64,000 bases of DNA from Xylophilus sp. GW821-FHT01B05. GTDB taxonomy: Bacteria; Pseudomonadota; Gammaproteobacteria; Burkholderiales; Burkholderiaceae_C. Both the position numbers and the translations under genes were made by a program. The stretch is from the NCBI GenBank assembly GCA_038961845.1, contig CP152408.1:2728001-2792000 (forward strand). Direction: 5' to 3'. Positions 46,352-57,947 of this stretch are shown here, piece after piece (position 1 is the first letter of the stretch; every line of letters begins with the position of its first letter). The notes under the pieces were generated by a model. The model was not told the DNA's origin. It ran no database searches and worked only from the letters and a program-made list of their open reading frames with translations.

Positions 46352-47125
46352 TCAGTTCTTGCCGGCATAGACGCGGGTCATGCCGCCGTCCACCACCAGG
46401 TCGATGCCGCGGATGTACGCGCTGGCATCGGAGGCCAGGAACACCAGGGCATCGCCAATGTCTTGGGTGGAACCGACACGGCCAGCGGGGATTTCGGCCG
46501 AGACGCGCTCCACATAGTCCGCCACCTGCTGGTCGGTCAGCTTCTGCTCCTTGCCGTAGCCCTCGGTCGGCACCACGCCGGGACTGATGGTGTTCACGCG
46601 GATGTCGCGGTGCTTGAGGTCCGTCGTCCAGCTGCGAGCGAGTGAGCGCACTGCCGCCTTGGTCGCGGCATAGACCGCGAAGCCCGACAAGCCCATGTCC
46701 GCCGTGATGGACGCGTTGAGCACCACCGATGCCCCGTCCCGCAGTACGCCGAGCATCGTCTGCATCGTCAGCACGACGCCCTTGATGTTGATGGACAGCT
46801 CGCTGTCGATCTGTTCCTCGGTCAGTTCTTCGAGCGGGGTGGCATGGCCGCCGCCAGCGTTGGCGAACAGGATGTCGAGCTTGCCGTGCACTGCCTTGAT
46901 GGTGTCCGCCACACGCTGCATGTCGGCCTTGACGCTGGCATCCGCCTTGACGCCGTGGGCGCCCTTGCCAAGCTTGGCGACGGCCGCGTCGAGAACCTCT
47001 TGCCGGCGACCCGTGATGTAGACGGTCGCGCCGTGCTCGATCAGGCTCTTGGCCGAGCCAAAGCCGATGCCAGTGGTGCCTCCGGTGACGAGCGCAATGC
47101 GCCCTTGAAGTGTTTGTGCAGTCAT
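46352..47125 (-). CDS. Short-chain dehydrogenase/reductase (classical)
   Basis: A 257-residue SDR with cofactor motif [15 protein letters not shown] at residues 14-28, NAGGG in the NAG position, S in NASITADMG, and catalytic YAATK. The C-terminal [16 protein letters not shown] is typical of glucose or 3-oxoacyl reductase-like SDRs. It follows the aldo/keto reductase gene after ten bases and precedes the ABM gene. The R in TGRRQEV after the second strand suggests NADPH preference. It is not closely related to the 45.2 and 55.5 kb SDRs. Confidence 0.92.
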   Translation of the reverse strand: MTAQTLQGRIALVTGGTTGIGFGSAKSLIEHGATVYITGRRQEVLDAAVAKLGKGAHGVKADASVKADMQRVADTIKAVHGKLDILFANAGGGHATPLEELTEEQIDSELSINIKGVVLTMQTMLGVLRDGASVVLNASITADMGLSGFAVYAATKAAVRSLARSWTTDLKHRDIRVNTISPGVVPTEGYGKEQKLTDQQVADYVERVSAEIPAGRVGSTQDIGDALVFLASDASAYIRGIDLVVDGGMTRVYAGKN

Positions 47126-47135
47126 CTCAGTCCCT

Positions 47136-48255
<1,120 letters not shown>

Positions 48256-49152
48256 ATGACAGACCGGATCGACCTCAACAGCCTCTCGTCGTTCATCGTG
48301 GTGGCACGCGAGCGCAGCTTTACGCGCGCCGCGGCCCAGTTGGGCGTTACCCAATCGGCGCTGAGCCACAGCATGCGGGCGCTGGAGGAGCGCCTGGGCG
48401 TGCGGCTGCTGGCGCGCACCACCCGGGGCGCGGCGCCGACCGAGGCGGGAGAGCGGCTGCTCTTGAGCCTGGCGCCGCACTACGAAGGCATAGCGGCGGA
48501 GCTGGCCGCCCTCAGCGATCTGCGCGACAAGCCCGCGGGCACCATCCGCATCACCACGCATGACCACGCGGCGTCCACCATCCTCTGGCCCAAGCTGTCG
48601 AAGCTGTTGCCTGCGTATCCGGACATCCAGCTGGAAATCAGCATCGGCTACGGCTTGATCGACATCGTGGCCGAGCGGTTCGACGCCGGGGTGCGCATCG
48701 GCGACCAGATTGCCAAGGACATGATTGCGGTCCGCATCTCTCCGGACTTCAGGATGGCCGTCGCGGCGTCACCGGCCTATTTTGCGAATCGGCCCCAACC
48801 CCAAACGCCGCAAGACCTCACGCAGCACAACTGCGGCAACCTGCGTATGGCAACACACGGGGGGCTGTATGCCTGGGAGTTCGTGCAGGACGGACGGGAG
48901 GTACATGTGCATGTACCTGGCCAGCTCATTTTCAGTACCTCCACCCAGTTGCTCACCGCCGCGCTAGAAGGGTATGCGCTGGCCTATGCGCCCGAGGACG
49001 TGGTTCAGCCGCACATCGAGGCTGGCCGCCTGGTGCGTGTGCTGGAGGAATGGAGCCCGACCTTCCCGGGCTACCACCTCTACTACCCCAGCCGCCGCCA
49101 ATCCTTGCCCGCCTTCGCGCTCGTGGTCGAGGCGCTCAAGCTGCGGGATTGA
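48256..49152 (+). CDS. LysR-family regulator divergent from the aldo/keto reductase operon
   Basis: A 298-residue regulator. The DNA-binding region reads FIVVARERSFTRAAAQLGVT and QSALSHSMRALEERLGVRLL, and the effector domain includes the conserved GTIRITTHDHAASTILWPKL. It is closely related to the regulator at 50.6 kb, which reads FIVVARERSFTRAAAQLGVS and GTIRITTTDYALNSVLWPKL at the same places. Control of the divergent AKR operon is inferred from position. Confidence 0.93.
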   Translation: MTDRIDLNSLSSFIVVARERSFTRAAAQLGVTQSALSHSMRALEERLGVRLLARTTRGAAPTEAGERLLLSLAPHYEGIAAELAALSDLRDKPAGTIRITTHDHAASTILWPKLSKLLPAYPDIQLEISIGYGLIDIVAERFDAGVRIGDQIAKDMIAVRISPDFRMAVAASPAYFANRPQPQTPQDLTQHNCGNLRMATHGGLYAWEFVQDGREVHVHVPGQLIFSTSTQLLTAALEGYALAYAPEDVVQPHIEAGRLVRVLEEWSPTFPGYHLYYPSRRQSLPAFALVVEALKLRD

Positions 49153-49272
49153 GACAGCGATACCAAGGCGGGGCCGACCAACTTACAAAGGGGAAGAACG
49201 CGCTTGTGAACGCGCAGTACGTACTGAACAGTTCGTTGCTGAGTAAGCGCCTATAGGGCGCGTACAGAACCG

Positions 49273-50334
49273 CTACTGGGCCGTGACCAGATCAGGCAAG
49301 GACGCCATATCAATGACAAATCGATAGCGGACGTCGGAACGCTCCATGCGCTCGTAGGCCTCGCTGATCTGGTCCATGCGGATCATTTCGCAATCCGGCA
49401 AGATGTTCTTCTTCGCGCAGAATTCAAGCATTTCCTGCGTCTCGTGGATGCCGCCGATCGGCGAGCCAGCAACGCGGCGTCGGCCCAGGATCATCGGAAC
49501 AGTGCTCTGCTCGGCAAGTGGGCCGATCTGGCCCACCAGAACCAGCGTGCCATCAACATCCAGCAGCGGCATGTAAGGATTGAGGTCGTGCTTGACCGGC
49601 ACCGTATCAATGATGAGATCGAAACGAGACTGCGCCTTGGCCATGGCCGCTTCATCGCTGGAAATCAGCAGACGGTCAGCCCCCAGGGTCAGTGCGTCTG
49701 CTTCTTTACTCGGTGAACGGCTAAGCACGGTGACATCCGCACCGAGGCCAACCGCGAGCTTGACCGCCATATGGCCTAGGCCGCCGAGTCCGATGATGCC
49801 GACACGGCTGCCCGGGCCGACATTCCAAGTGCGCAGCGGCGAGTAGGTGGTGATGCCGGCGCACAGTAGTGGCGCAGCCTTTGACAGATCCAAGCCGGCC
49901 GGCATGCTCAGGACGAATTCCTCGCGAACCACAAGGTGCTTAGAGTAGCCGCCATAGGTGATGTCCTGAGTGAGGCGGTCGCGATCGTTGTAGGTTTGGG
50001 TCATGCCATTGCGGCACAGTTGTTCCTCGCCCTTGTGGCATTGATCGCAATGCTGGCATGAATCAACCATGCAACCCACGGCAACGGCATCGCCAATCTT
50101 GTGCTTCGTCACCTTGTCGCCGACTTCAATCACGCGGCCGATGATCTCGTGGCCTGGGACGACGGGATAGGTCGTCCAGCCCCAATCGTTCCGGGCGGTA
50201 TGCAAATCCGAGTGGCAGACACCGCAGTAGAGAACCTCCATGGCCACGTCGTTCGGACGCAAAGCTCGGCGCTCAAACTCGAAAGGTGCAAGTGGTGAAG
50301 TGGAATTTTGCGCGGCGTAACCGGTGGTTTTCAT
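49273..50334 (-). CDS. Zinc-dependent NAD(P) alcohol dehydrogenase (YahK/cinnamyl-alcohol dehydrogenase type)
   Basis: A 353-residue medium-chain dehydrogenase. Catalytic-zinc residues are C40 and H62 with E63 (CGVCHSD, PGHEIIG); four structural-zinc cysteines are C93, C96, C99 and C107. The cofactor motif is GIIGLGGLGHMAVKLAVGLG. The group reduces aldehydes with NADPH, like YahK. The ATG at 50334 starts the conserved KTTGYAAQNSTSPLAPF; upstream frames extend into the control region. It lies downstream of the LysR at 50.6 kb on the same strand, with a 302-base gap that contains an inverted repeat. Confidence 0.94.
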   Translation of the reverse strand: MKTTGYAAQNSTSPLAPFEFERRALRPNDVAMEVLYCGVCHSDLHTARNDWGWTTYPVVPGHEIIGRVIEVGDKVTKHKIGDAVAVGCMVDSCQHCDQCHKGEEQLCRNGMTQTYNDRDRLTQDITYGGYSKHLVVREEFVLSMPAGLDLSKAAPLLCAGITTYSPLRTWNVGPGSRVGIIGLGGLGHMAVKLAVGLGADVTVLSRSPSKEADALTLGADRLLISSDEAAMAKAQSRFDLIIDTVPVKHDLNPYMPLLDVDGTLVLVGQIGPLAEQSTVPMILGRRRVAGSPIGGIHETQEMLEFCAKKNILPDCEMIRMDQISEAYERMERSDVRYRFVIDMASLPDLVTAQ

Positions 50335-50636
50335 ATCTGATTTCCAAGATGGATTAGGACAGCCCCGTGATTGGGCAGCATCGGGTGGCACCGCTTCCCA
50401 TGCATCAAACGTGACAGCCGTCAGGGGACGAAGCCAGTACTCGACGGCAGTTCGCGTCACGCTGCGAACCGTGTGAGCTTGACAAGCAGGTGTGCCGCCA
50501 CTCCGCCAGTATTGGCTAGCAGCTTATGTGGCGATGATAGAAGGACCTATCCCATTGATTAAGGCCCATAACTTGCATGAAGTCATAAGCCATGCTAATC
50601 AATAGGCTCGGCTCTCAGTAATTTTCGCCATGCCGA
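50335..50636. promoter_or_regulatory. ADH control region with 8-bp inverted repeat
   Basis: ATTGATTA at 50554-50561 and TAATCAAT at 50596-50603 form a perfect inverted repeat with a 34-base spacer that itself contains CTTATG-type half repeats. No gene is visible. Length and symmetry suit a LysR tetramer, probably one of the two paralogous regulators beside it. Confidence 0.6.
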
Positions 50637-51530
50637 CTATTTTTTGTAGCGCAACGATTCGATCAGCAAGACGATTGCTCGCGACGATTGGCGGCGACTC
50701 GGATAAAACAAGTGGAAGCCGGGAAACGTGGGATGCCAGTCCTCAAGTACCTTTTTGAGTCGTCCCTTGGCGACATGGGCCTGTGCAATTTCCTCGGGAA
50801 CAAACGCCAGTCCAAACCCCGCCAAGGCGGCCTCCAGAACCTGATAAATGCCATTGAAAACAAATTGCCCTCCGACACGGACCCTCAGTTCGCGCTTGCC
50901 TTTCTTTAGCTCCCAAGCGTAAGGCCCGCCGTAAGTCGGCAAGTGCAAATTGATGCAGTCATGGTGAGCCAGGTCCTGCGGCGTCTTCGGTGCCGGCCGC
51001 TTCGCTAGGTAAGAGCGTGATCCGACGACTACAAAGCGCACATCCGGCCCAATTCGGACAGCGATCATGTCTTTGGCAACCTCGTCGCCGAGACGAACGC
51101 CCATGTCATAGCGTTCCGCAACGATGTCGGAAAAGCCATAGTCGATCATCACTTCGATCTTGATATCGGGATACTTGGCAGTGAATTTCGTCAGCTTCGG
51201 CCACAGGACCGAATTGAGCGCGTAGTCGGTGGTCGTGATGCGAATAGTGCCTTTGGGCTTATCCCTCAGTTCAGCCACTGCGGCTAATTCGGCCTCGACT
51301 TCCTCTATCCGAGGTGCCGCCGACAACAGCAGGTGCTCTCCCGCCTCGGTAGGCGAGACGCTACGTGTCGTGCGCGTCAAGAGCCTGACACCAAGCCTTT
51401 CCTCGAACGCGCGGATGGTCTGACTCAGGGCCGACTGGGATACGCCAAGCTGCGCGGCCGCTCGGGTGAAGCTCCGCTCCCTTGCGACGACGATGAAGGA
51501 AAGTAGATCCGTGAGATTGCTGCGTGACAT
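50637..51530 (-). CDS. LysR-family regulator divergent from the exported-enzyme cluster
   Basis: A 297-residue regulator, paralogous to the one at 48.3 kb. The ATG at 51530 (MSRSNLTDLLSFIVVARE) is preceded by GGGAG eleven bases upstream; an open frame to 51674 adds non-conserved residues. The DNA-binding and effector domains are complete; the end reads HLFYPSRRQSSRAIVLLIES. It faces the cupin gene cluster across 406 bases and is followed by the alcohol dehydrogenase, so it may control both sides. Confidence 0.92.
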   Translation of the reverse strand: MSRSNLTDLLSFIVVARERSFTRAAAQLGVSQSALSQTIRAFEERLGVRLLTRTTRSVSPTEAGEHLLLSAAPRIEEVEAELAAVAELRDKPKGTIRITTTDYALNSVLWPKLTKFTAKYPDIKIEVMIDYGFSDIVAERYDMGVRLGDEVAKDMIAVRIGPDVRFVVVGSRSYLAKRPAPKTPQDLAHHDCINLHLPTYGGPYAWELKKGKRELRVRVGGQFVFNGIYQVLEAALAGFGLAFVPEEIAQAHVAKGRLKKVLEDWHPTFPGFHLFYPSRRQSSRAIVLLIESLRYKK

Positions 51531-51936
51531 TGATAACTCCCACTTATGAGTCGATCCAAACCCTATCTTACGGCTCAGGTAGCCAGATTGGAGCGATGAC
51601 GTGGCTGAAGGTACAAGCGTGAAGACTGGATACCGACGGGACGGAGCGACGTAGCGAGGGATATGTTCCTTCATCGCGGCCCGACTGATGGGGCGGTTGG
51701 TCAGTTCGTCATGCTTTGAGCGCTCTTGCTGCCAACCACCGCCGCCCCGTTGGCACGCAGACCATCCGTTTCCAGCATTGAAGCATCTGGAGTGAAAATT
51801 GCTAAGTGCAATTAAGAAGCAGCACTTATAAGCTCATGCCGATTTTGATGTCTAGTCACGCAATGGAGCCCGCCTTATAGTTTTATGGCAAGGGTATATG
51901 CACACAAAACCCGAAAATTTTGGAAGCAATCCCACC
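51531..51936. promoter_or_regulatory. Long divergent region before the exported-enzyme cluster
   Basis: No gene is supported in these 406 bases. The part near 51790-51900 is AT-rich and contains AGCACTTATAAGCTC (CTTATAAG is a palindrome). An ATG at 51898 could extend the cupin protein by 13 residues, but it has a badly spaced ribosome site. LysR binding is likely here by position. Confidence 0.5.
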
Positions 51937-52461
51937 ATGAACGAGCACACTTCGACGACGAGGAAATTTTCCTCAAAAGCTGTCCTGCACGCCGCTACCG
52001 CGCTGGTCACTGCTGTGTCGCTGACCGCCGCCGCAGATCCCTCAACGGATGCCAAGGCGAAAGTTGAAATTACCCGTGCAGGCAGCCAGGCCTCATACAT
52101 TGGATCCAACGACACATTCACCGGTCGGGTTCGTGGAGATCCTGTCTGGCCCGGAAACGAGCACATCAATGCCTCGGGCGGTTTGGTGACGTTCGAACCT
52201 GGTGCTCGTTCGGCTTGGCACGTTCACCCCGCAGGGCAACGTCTCGTGGTGGTGGCAGGCGTGGGTCGCACCCAGGAGTGGGGGCAGCCTATGCAGGAAA
52301 TCCGCCCGGGTGACGTTGTCTGGTGCCCGCCTGGGGTCAAGCATTGGCATGGCGCCAGCCCAACCACGGGAATGACCCATCTTGCGGTCACCGGTTCAGT
52401 GGATGGAAAGCAAGTCCAATGGATGGAGAAAGTGACCGATGAACAGTACAACGGGCGCTAG
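51937..52461 (+). CDS. Exported cupin, (R)-mandelonitrile lyase-like
   Basis: A 174-residue protein: signal peptide MNEHTSTTRKFSSKAVLHAA followed by a hydrophobic stretch and a likely cleavage after TAAA, then a single cupin domain. Metal ligands appear as HVHPAGQ (two histidines and a glutamine in place of glutamate) and HWH near GVKHWHGASP. This ligand set and the phrase EPGARSAWH recall manganese-dependent hydroxynitrile lyases (GtHNL, AcHNL), which I compare from memory. Those enzymes are cytosolic; this one is exported. It overlaps the carboxymuconolactone decarboxylase gene by 23 bases. The start at 51898 is an alternative. Enzyme activity is inferred. Confidence 0.85.
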   Translation: MNEHTSTTRKFSSKAVLHAATALVTAVSLTAAADPSTDAKAKVEITRAGSQASYIGSNDTFTGRVRGDPVWPGNEHINASGGLVTFEPGARSAWHVHPAGQRLVVVAGVGRTQEWGQPMQEIRPGDVVWCPPGVKHWHGASPTTGMTHLAVTGSVDGKQVQWMEKVTDEQYNGR

Positions 52462-53221
52462 CGCTCGCAAGGCCAACACACTGGTCGTGGCCTTGGTCCT
52501 GTGTCTGACTACAGGATTGATTCAAACCCCCGCAAATGCACAGGTGTCTCGCTGCATGACTTCCGAAAATACCTCCGCCGAAACGCTTTCTGCCCAACAG
52601 CAGGCCATCGTTCCCATTGCTGCATTCGCTGCTGCAGGCGATATGCCTAAGCTGAGCGCGGCTTTGACCCAAGGCCTGGATGCTGGCCTCGCGATCAGTG
52701 ATGCCAAGGAGGTGTTGGTGCAACTCTATGCCTACGCAGGTTTTCCGCGCAGCCTCAACGCCCTCACCGAGTTGATGAAGGTTTTGGAAGAACGCCGCAA
52801 GCGTGGCATTCAGGACTCCCCTGGCTGTGAACCCAGCCATGCCATTCCTAAAGGTGATGCGCTTCGCGTTGCGGGCACGGACAACCAGACAAAGTTGGTC
52901 GGTAAGCCCGTGCAAGGGCCGCTGTTCGATTTTGCGCCCGCCATTGGCGAGTACCTGCAGACCCATCTGTTTGGCGACATCTTCGAACGTGACAACCTCG
53001 ACTGGAAAAAGCGTGAGCTTGCCACCGTGGGCATGCTGTCCGCACTGCCCGGAGCCGAAGCACAACTGCAATCACACATGGGTATCAGCATGAACGTGGG
53101 CATCACGGTTTCTCAGCTGCGTCACCTCACTCAACTGCTGGCCGACCGCGTAGGTCCCGAGAACGCTCGGCGTGGCAGAGAGGCTTTGGAGCGGCAGCTT
53201 GCCGCGCAGCCCGGCAAGTGA
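52439..53221 (+). CDS. Exported carboxymuconolactone decarboxylase (CMD) family protein with two domains
   Basis: A 260-residue protein with a Sec signal (NTLVVALVLCLTTGLIQTPA, cleavage near ANAQ). Two CMD-type helical domains follow: one at about 50-115 (PIAAFAAAGDMPKLSAALTQ) and one at 180-240 (WKKRELATVGMLSALPGAEA, QSHMGISMNVG). The catalytic CXXC of AhpD-type members is absent, as in true CMD-like proteins. It overlaps the cupin gene and is co-translated. A periplasmic CMD protein is unusual; its partner cupin suggests a joint reaction on an organic acid or cyanohydrin-like compound. Confidence 0.87.
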   Translation: MNSTTGASARKANTLVVALVLCLTTGLIQTPANAQVSRCMTSENTSAETLSAQQQAIVPIAAFAAAGDMPKLSAALTQGLDAGLAISDAKEVLVQLYAYAGFPRSLNALTELMKVLEERRKRGIQDSPGCEPSHAIPKGDALRVAGTDNQTKLVGKPVQGPLFDFAPAIGEYLQTHLFGDIFERDNLDWKKRELATVGMLSALPGAEAQLQSHMGISMNVGITVSQLRHLTQLLADRVGPENARRGREALERQLAAQPGK

Positions 53222-53317
53222 TGTCTTATCTGACTTCAAAGAACCCGCAGCTCATATGTGGGCAGTCTTCATAAGTCAGGGGGGCATCTCGGGAGATGAG
53301 TCTCAAAGGTGACGCAC

Positions 53318-54067
53318 ATGGTCAAAGCAATTAAATGCCTGGCGGCAGTTGCCCCACTCATATTTTCCTCTGCTTGCGGAAATATTGCTGCGCACAATCA
53401 AGCTTCCGCCGCTGCACGGTCCGCATCCCAAGATCGAGTTGCCGTGGGAGTTGATGCCGAGCCTCGCGGGTACTTGATTGCTAATTTCACGGTTTTTAAT
53501 GAAGAACCTTTCAACCAGTACCGCAGTGACGTTAGGAAATTCTTTGGCAACTTCCAGGGCAAGATGATCATGAGGGATACGAATGCCATAGCGATGGAAG
53601 GCGACGCCGCCAAACAAGTTATGGCGATCATCGAATTTTCAAATCTCGGTGCAGCGAAGAAATATTACTTCTCTCCTGAATATACCGCTGCCAAAAAAAA
53701 TCGTATCACCGCAACCGACAGCCTTGTTGCATTGGCCTCGGGCGTTCAGGGTGTGGTCTCAGAGCAAACGAACCCCGCTCGTGGATATCTGATTGTGAAC
53801 TACTCCAGGCGGGACATTGTTGCCGTCAATGAGCATCTGGAGAAAATCAAACCTTTGCTCGAAACCTACAACGGGCGATTTATTTCATCTGATGGGAATG
53901 CGGAAGTGGTAGAGGGTTCTCGCGACCAACTTTTGGCAATCATTGACTTTCCTGGCATTTCATATGCAACGAAGTTCTATCGATCCCTCGAATACACCGC
54001 ATTGCGTCAATCGCAAATCCCGAACATCCCGGTCACCATCGTGATCGGCAACGGTATGCCCGGCTGA
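53318..54067 (+). CDS. Lipoprotein with tandem DUF1330 domains
   Basis: A 249-residue protein. The signal ends in lipobox SSAC (about residue 21). Two copies of a DUF1330-like ferredoxin fold follow: EPRGYLIANFTVFNEEPFNQ with SPEYTAAKKNRI, and PARGYLIVNYSRRDIVAVNE with SLEYTALRQSQI. The normal family is a single cytosolic domain of about 95 residues, so the export and the duplication are both notable. The ATG at 53318 has AAAGGTGA upstream. It stands 96 bases after the CMD gene. Function unknown; DUF1330 resembles ABM-type dimeric barrels, and the two domains could form one pseudo-dimer. Confidence 0.82.
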   Translation: MVKAIKCLAAVAPLIFSSACGNIAAHNQASAAARSASQDRVAVGVDAEPRGYLIANFTVFNEEPFNQYRSDVRKFFGNFQGKMIMRDTNAIAMEGDAAKQVMAIIEFSNLGAAKKYYFSPEYTAAKKNRITATDSLVALASGVQGVVSEQTNPARGYLIVNYSRRDIVAVNEHLEKIKPLLETYNGRFISSDGNAEVVEGSRDQLLAIIDFPGISYATKFYRSLEYTALRQSQIPNIPVTIVIGNGMPG

Positions 54068-55336
<1,269 letters not shown>

Positions 55337-55513
55337 GACGCACTCGGAAGATCTGCTGCCTATAGCGCTTCCTTCCAGTTGCAACCATCTCCCTATGAAT
55401 AGGGGGATGGCCATTAGAAATCAATGCCCACATCCTGCCCGGAAGCCTGTTGCCTACGTTTGAGGTCACGGCGTGCATCGACACGATGGCACTGGATTTT
55501 TTAGAACATTTCT

Positions 55514-56428
55514 ATGCCCAGCAGAATTCAGAATTTCAAGATTACCCGGCGCAGTCTCATGATCAATGCAGCCGTTATGGCGGCAGGAATGGTAGCGGCA
55601 ATCAAGGGGAACACTTCGCCAAACAAGACAGCGAGCGCATCGGCAAAAGGTGAGACTTCCGCACGCATATTGATAACCGGGTCCTCTGACGGATTGGGCA
55701 TGCTCGCGGGCAAGATGCTCGCAACGGGTGGTCATCGTGTCATTCTGCATGCACGGAATGCACGGCGAGCCGAGGCCACCCGAAAGGCGCTTCCCGCTTG
55801 CGAGGCCGTCGTCATTGGCGACGTCTCAAGCCTGGCCGGCATGCGCACGGTTGCCGAGCAGGCCAACGCGCTGGGGCGATGTGACGCCGTCATCCACAAC
55901 GTCGGCATTGGCGATCGCGAGCCCCGGCGTATTGAAACGGTGGATGGGCTGTCCCATCTGTTTGCCATCAACGTTGTTGCTCCCTATTTACTGACTGCGT
56001 TGATCACTCGGCCCGAGCGATTGATCTATTTAGGTTCGAGCATGCACATGGGTGGTAATGCCAGTTTGGAAGATCCGCAGTGGGCCAAACGTAGTTGGAA
56101 CGGCTCCCAAGCATACTCCGATAGTAAATTGTTCGATCTGATCTTGGCGATGGGAGTGGCCCGGCGCTGGCCCGATGTTCGTGCCAACGCGGTAGAACCC
56201 GGCTGGGTTCCGACCCGAATGGGAGGCGCCCATGCACCTGACGACCTTTCTGAAGGGGCTGTCACCCAAGCCTGGCTGGCGTCGAGCAATGATTCCGCCG
56301 CGCTCGTCACTGGCCAGAATTTCTACCACAAGAAGCCACAGCGAATGCTTCCTGTCGCGCGCGACAAAGATGTGCAAGATCGATTGTTCGATTATTTACG
56401 TGGCATTACAGGTGCCTCGATCACCTGA
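55514..56428 (+). CDS. Tat-signal-bearing short-chain dehydrogenase
   Basis: A 304-residue protein with ITRRSLM (residues 10-16) and a hydrophobic segment INAAVMAAGMVAAI, a Tat signal or signal anchor. The SDR fold follows: TGSSDGLGMLAGKM, NVGIG for NAG, catalytic YSDSK, and WVPTRMGGAHAPDDL. It is a paralogue of the cytosolic SDR at 45.2 kb, with 45 extra N-terminal residues. It lies 177 bases after the Tat AKR, so it may have its own promoter. Export is inferred from the signal, not shown. Confidence 0.88.
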   Translation: MPSRIQNFKITRRSLMINAAVMAAGMVAAIKGNTSPNKTASASAKGETSARILITGSSDGLGMLAGKMLATGGHRVILHARNARRAEATRKALPACEAVVIGDVSSLAGMRTVAEQANALGRCDAVIHNVGIGDREPRRIETVDGLSHLFAINVVAPYLLTALITRPERLIYLGSSMHMGGNASLEDPQWAKRSWNGSQAYSDSKLFDLILAMGVARRWPDVRANAVEPGWVPTRMGGAHAPDDLSEGAVTQAWLASSNDSAALVTGQNFYHKKPQRMLPVARDKDVQDRLFDYLRGITGASIT

Positions 56429-56579
56429 CCTATCTCGCGGCGCACATTCTCCTGCCTCTATTTGTCGTTGACGCATCTGGGCTGGCGCAAGGCGTCGACT
56501 CAGGTGTTTATGAGCCATTTTAAATCATCGGACATGGGGCACATTCGATAGCGCCTGTCCTGAGCGAAGGAACGCATTT

Positions 56580-57935
56580 ATGTCATCAAGAAGGCTCCTT
56601 CCTGGGGCCGAGAGTGGCCTGATGGCCAGAATTCGAAGAATAATCGATATGCGTTCAGACGAGACAAGCGCCGTTGCTTGGTCGTGGCTCTATGTCTTTT
56701 CGCTATTCCTGGCTTACTACGTCTTGCGTCCCATACGGGACGAACTCGGCGTGGCTGGTGGAGTTCGGAATCTCCCTTGGCTTTTTACAGGGACGCTGCT
56801 GGTGATGCTTGCCGTGAATCCCCTGTTTGCATTTGCTGTACGTCGCTGGCCACGTGAGCGCTTCATCGCCATCGCCTACAGATTTTTCGCAGCGAATCTT
56901 TTGGTATTCATGGTGCTGCTCAAGACGGCAGCGCCGGAACATCACGTTTGGATCGGGCGGGCGTTCTTCATTTGGGTCTCAGTCTTCAATCTCTTTGTTG
57001 TCTCGGTTTTCTGGTTTTTTGTCGTTGATGTGTTCAATGCGGAGCAAGGAAAGCGGCTCTTTGGCTTCCTGGCGACCGGCGCTACGGTAGGCGGAATCGC
57101 AGGCTCAAGCCTGACTTCCGGGCTGGTGGAAAAAATCGGGCAGGATTGGTTGCTTCTCGCTTCAATCCTGTTTCTTGAAATCGCCGTCTTCGCGTCCCGC
57201 CGCCTTTCCTCGTTCAGCGACGCATTCCAGCGCCCCACTAAAACTGACCTCCATGCCCCGATTGGTGGCGGCATCTTCGCCGGGATTTCGCACACCTTGC
57301 GCTCTCCATACTTGTTGGGGATAGCGTTCTTTATTCTCTTCTATTCAGTCACCTCTACATTCCTGTATTTCCAGCAAGCAACCATCGCGGAGGCGCACTT
57401 CACGGATCGAGGGGCGCGCACGGCCTTCTTCGCCGATATCGACTTTTGGGTAAACGCCGTTACGTTGTTCTTCCAACTATTCTTGACGGGGCGCCTGGTT
57501 GGGATGTTTGGTGTGGCCATGACGTTGTGCGTGCTGCCTCTTTTCAGCGTAGTTGGGTTCGCAGCCTTGGCCACCGCTCCGGCGATAGGAGTTTTTGTCG
57601 CAGTGCAAGTTGCTCGCCGTGTAAGTAACTTTGCGCTGTCCCGGCCGACGCGCGAGGTTCTTTTCACCGCCGTGCGGAGGGAGGATCGCTACAAGGCTAA
57701 GAACTTCATCGATACCGTCGTCTATCGCCTCGGCGATCAGGTCGGAAGTTGGACTTATGCGGCGCTCGCCGGGTTGTTCGGGCTCGGCATGGCAGGAATC
57801 GCTGTGGTTGCCGTTCCTCTCTCCGCTCTTTGGCTGGCGCTGTCAGTCTGGCTAGGCCGGCAGCACCGGCGCCGCAACAATGACGCCAACGAGGTGGCTC
57901 TGGATGCACCTTTGCAGGCGCGTGACGCCATCTAA
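56580..57935 (+). CDS. MFS-type transporter related to NTP/NDP exchange (ATP/ADP carrier) proteins
   Basis: A 451-residue membrane protein with about 12 hydrophobic segments and the family opening YVFSLFLAYYVLRPIRDELG. KNFIDTVVYRLGDQVGSW is the conserved loop shared with TLC-type nucleotide carriers of intracellular bacteria and with free-living relatives of unknown substrate. The ATG at 56580 has AAGGAA upstream. It is followed by the exported amidohydrolase after 12 bases. If it carries nucleotides or NAD(P) across the membrane, it could supply cofactor to the exported reductases; that is speculative. Confidence 0.8.
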   Translation: MSSRRLLPGAESGLMARIRRIIDMRSDETSAVAWSWLYVFSLFLAYYVLRPIRDELGVAGGVRNLPWLFTGTLLVMLAVNPLFAFAVRRWPRERFIAIAYRFFAANLLVFMVLLKTAAPEHHVWIGRAFFIWVSVFNLFVVSVFWFFVVDVFNAEQGKRLFGFLATGATVGGIAGSSLTSGLVEKIGQDWLLLASILFLEIAVFASRRLSSFSDAFQRPTKTDLHAPIGGGIFAGISHTLRSPYLLGIAFFILFYSVTSTFLYFQQATIAEAHFTDRGARTAFFADIDFWVNAVTLFFQLFLTGRLVGMFGVAMTLCVLPLFSVVGFAALATAPAIGVFVAVQVARRVSNFALSRPTREVLFTAVRREDRYKAKNFIDTVVYRLGDQVGSWTYAALAGLFGLGMAGIAVVAVPLSALWLALSVWLGRQHRRRNNDANEVALDAPLQARDAI

Positions 57936-57947
57936 GGCCCGACCCTG

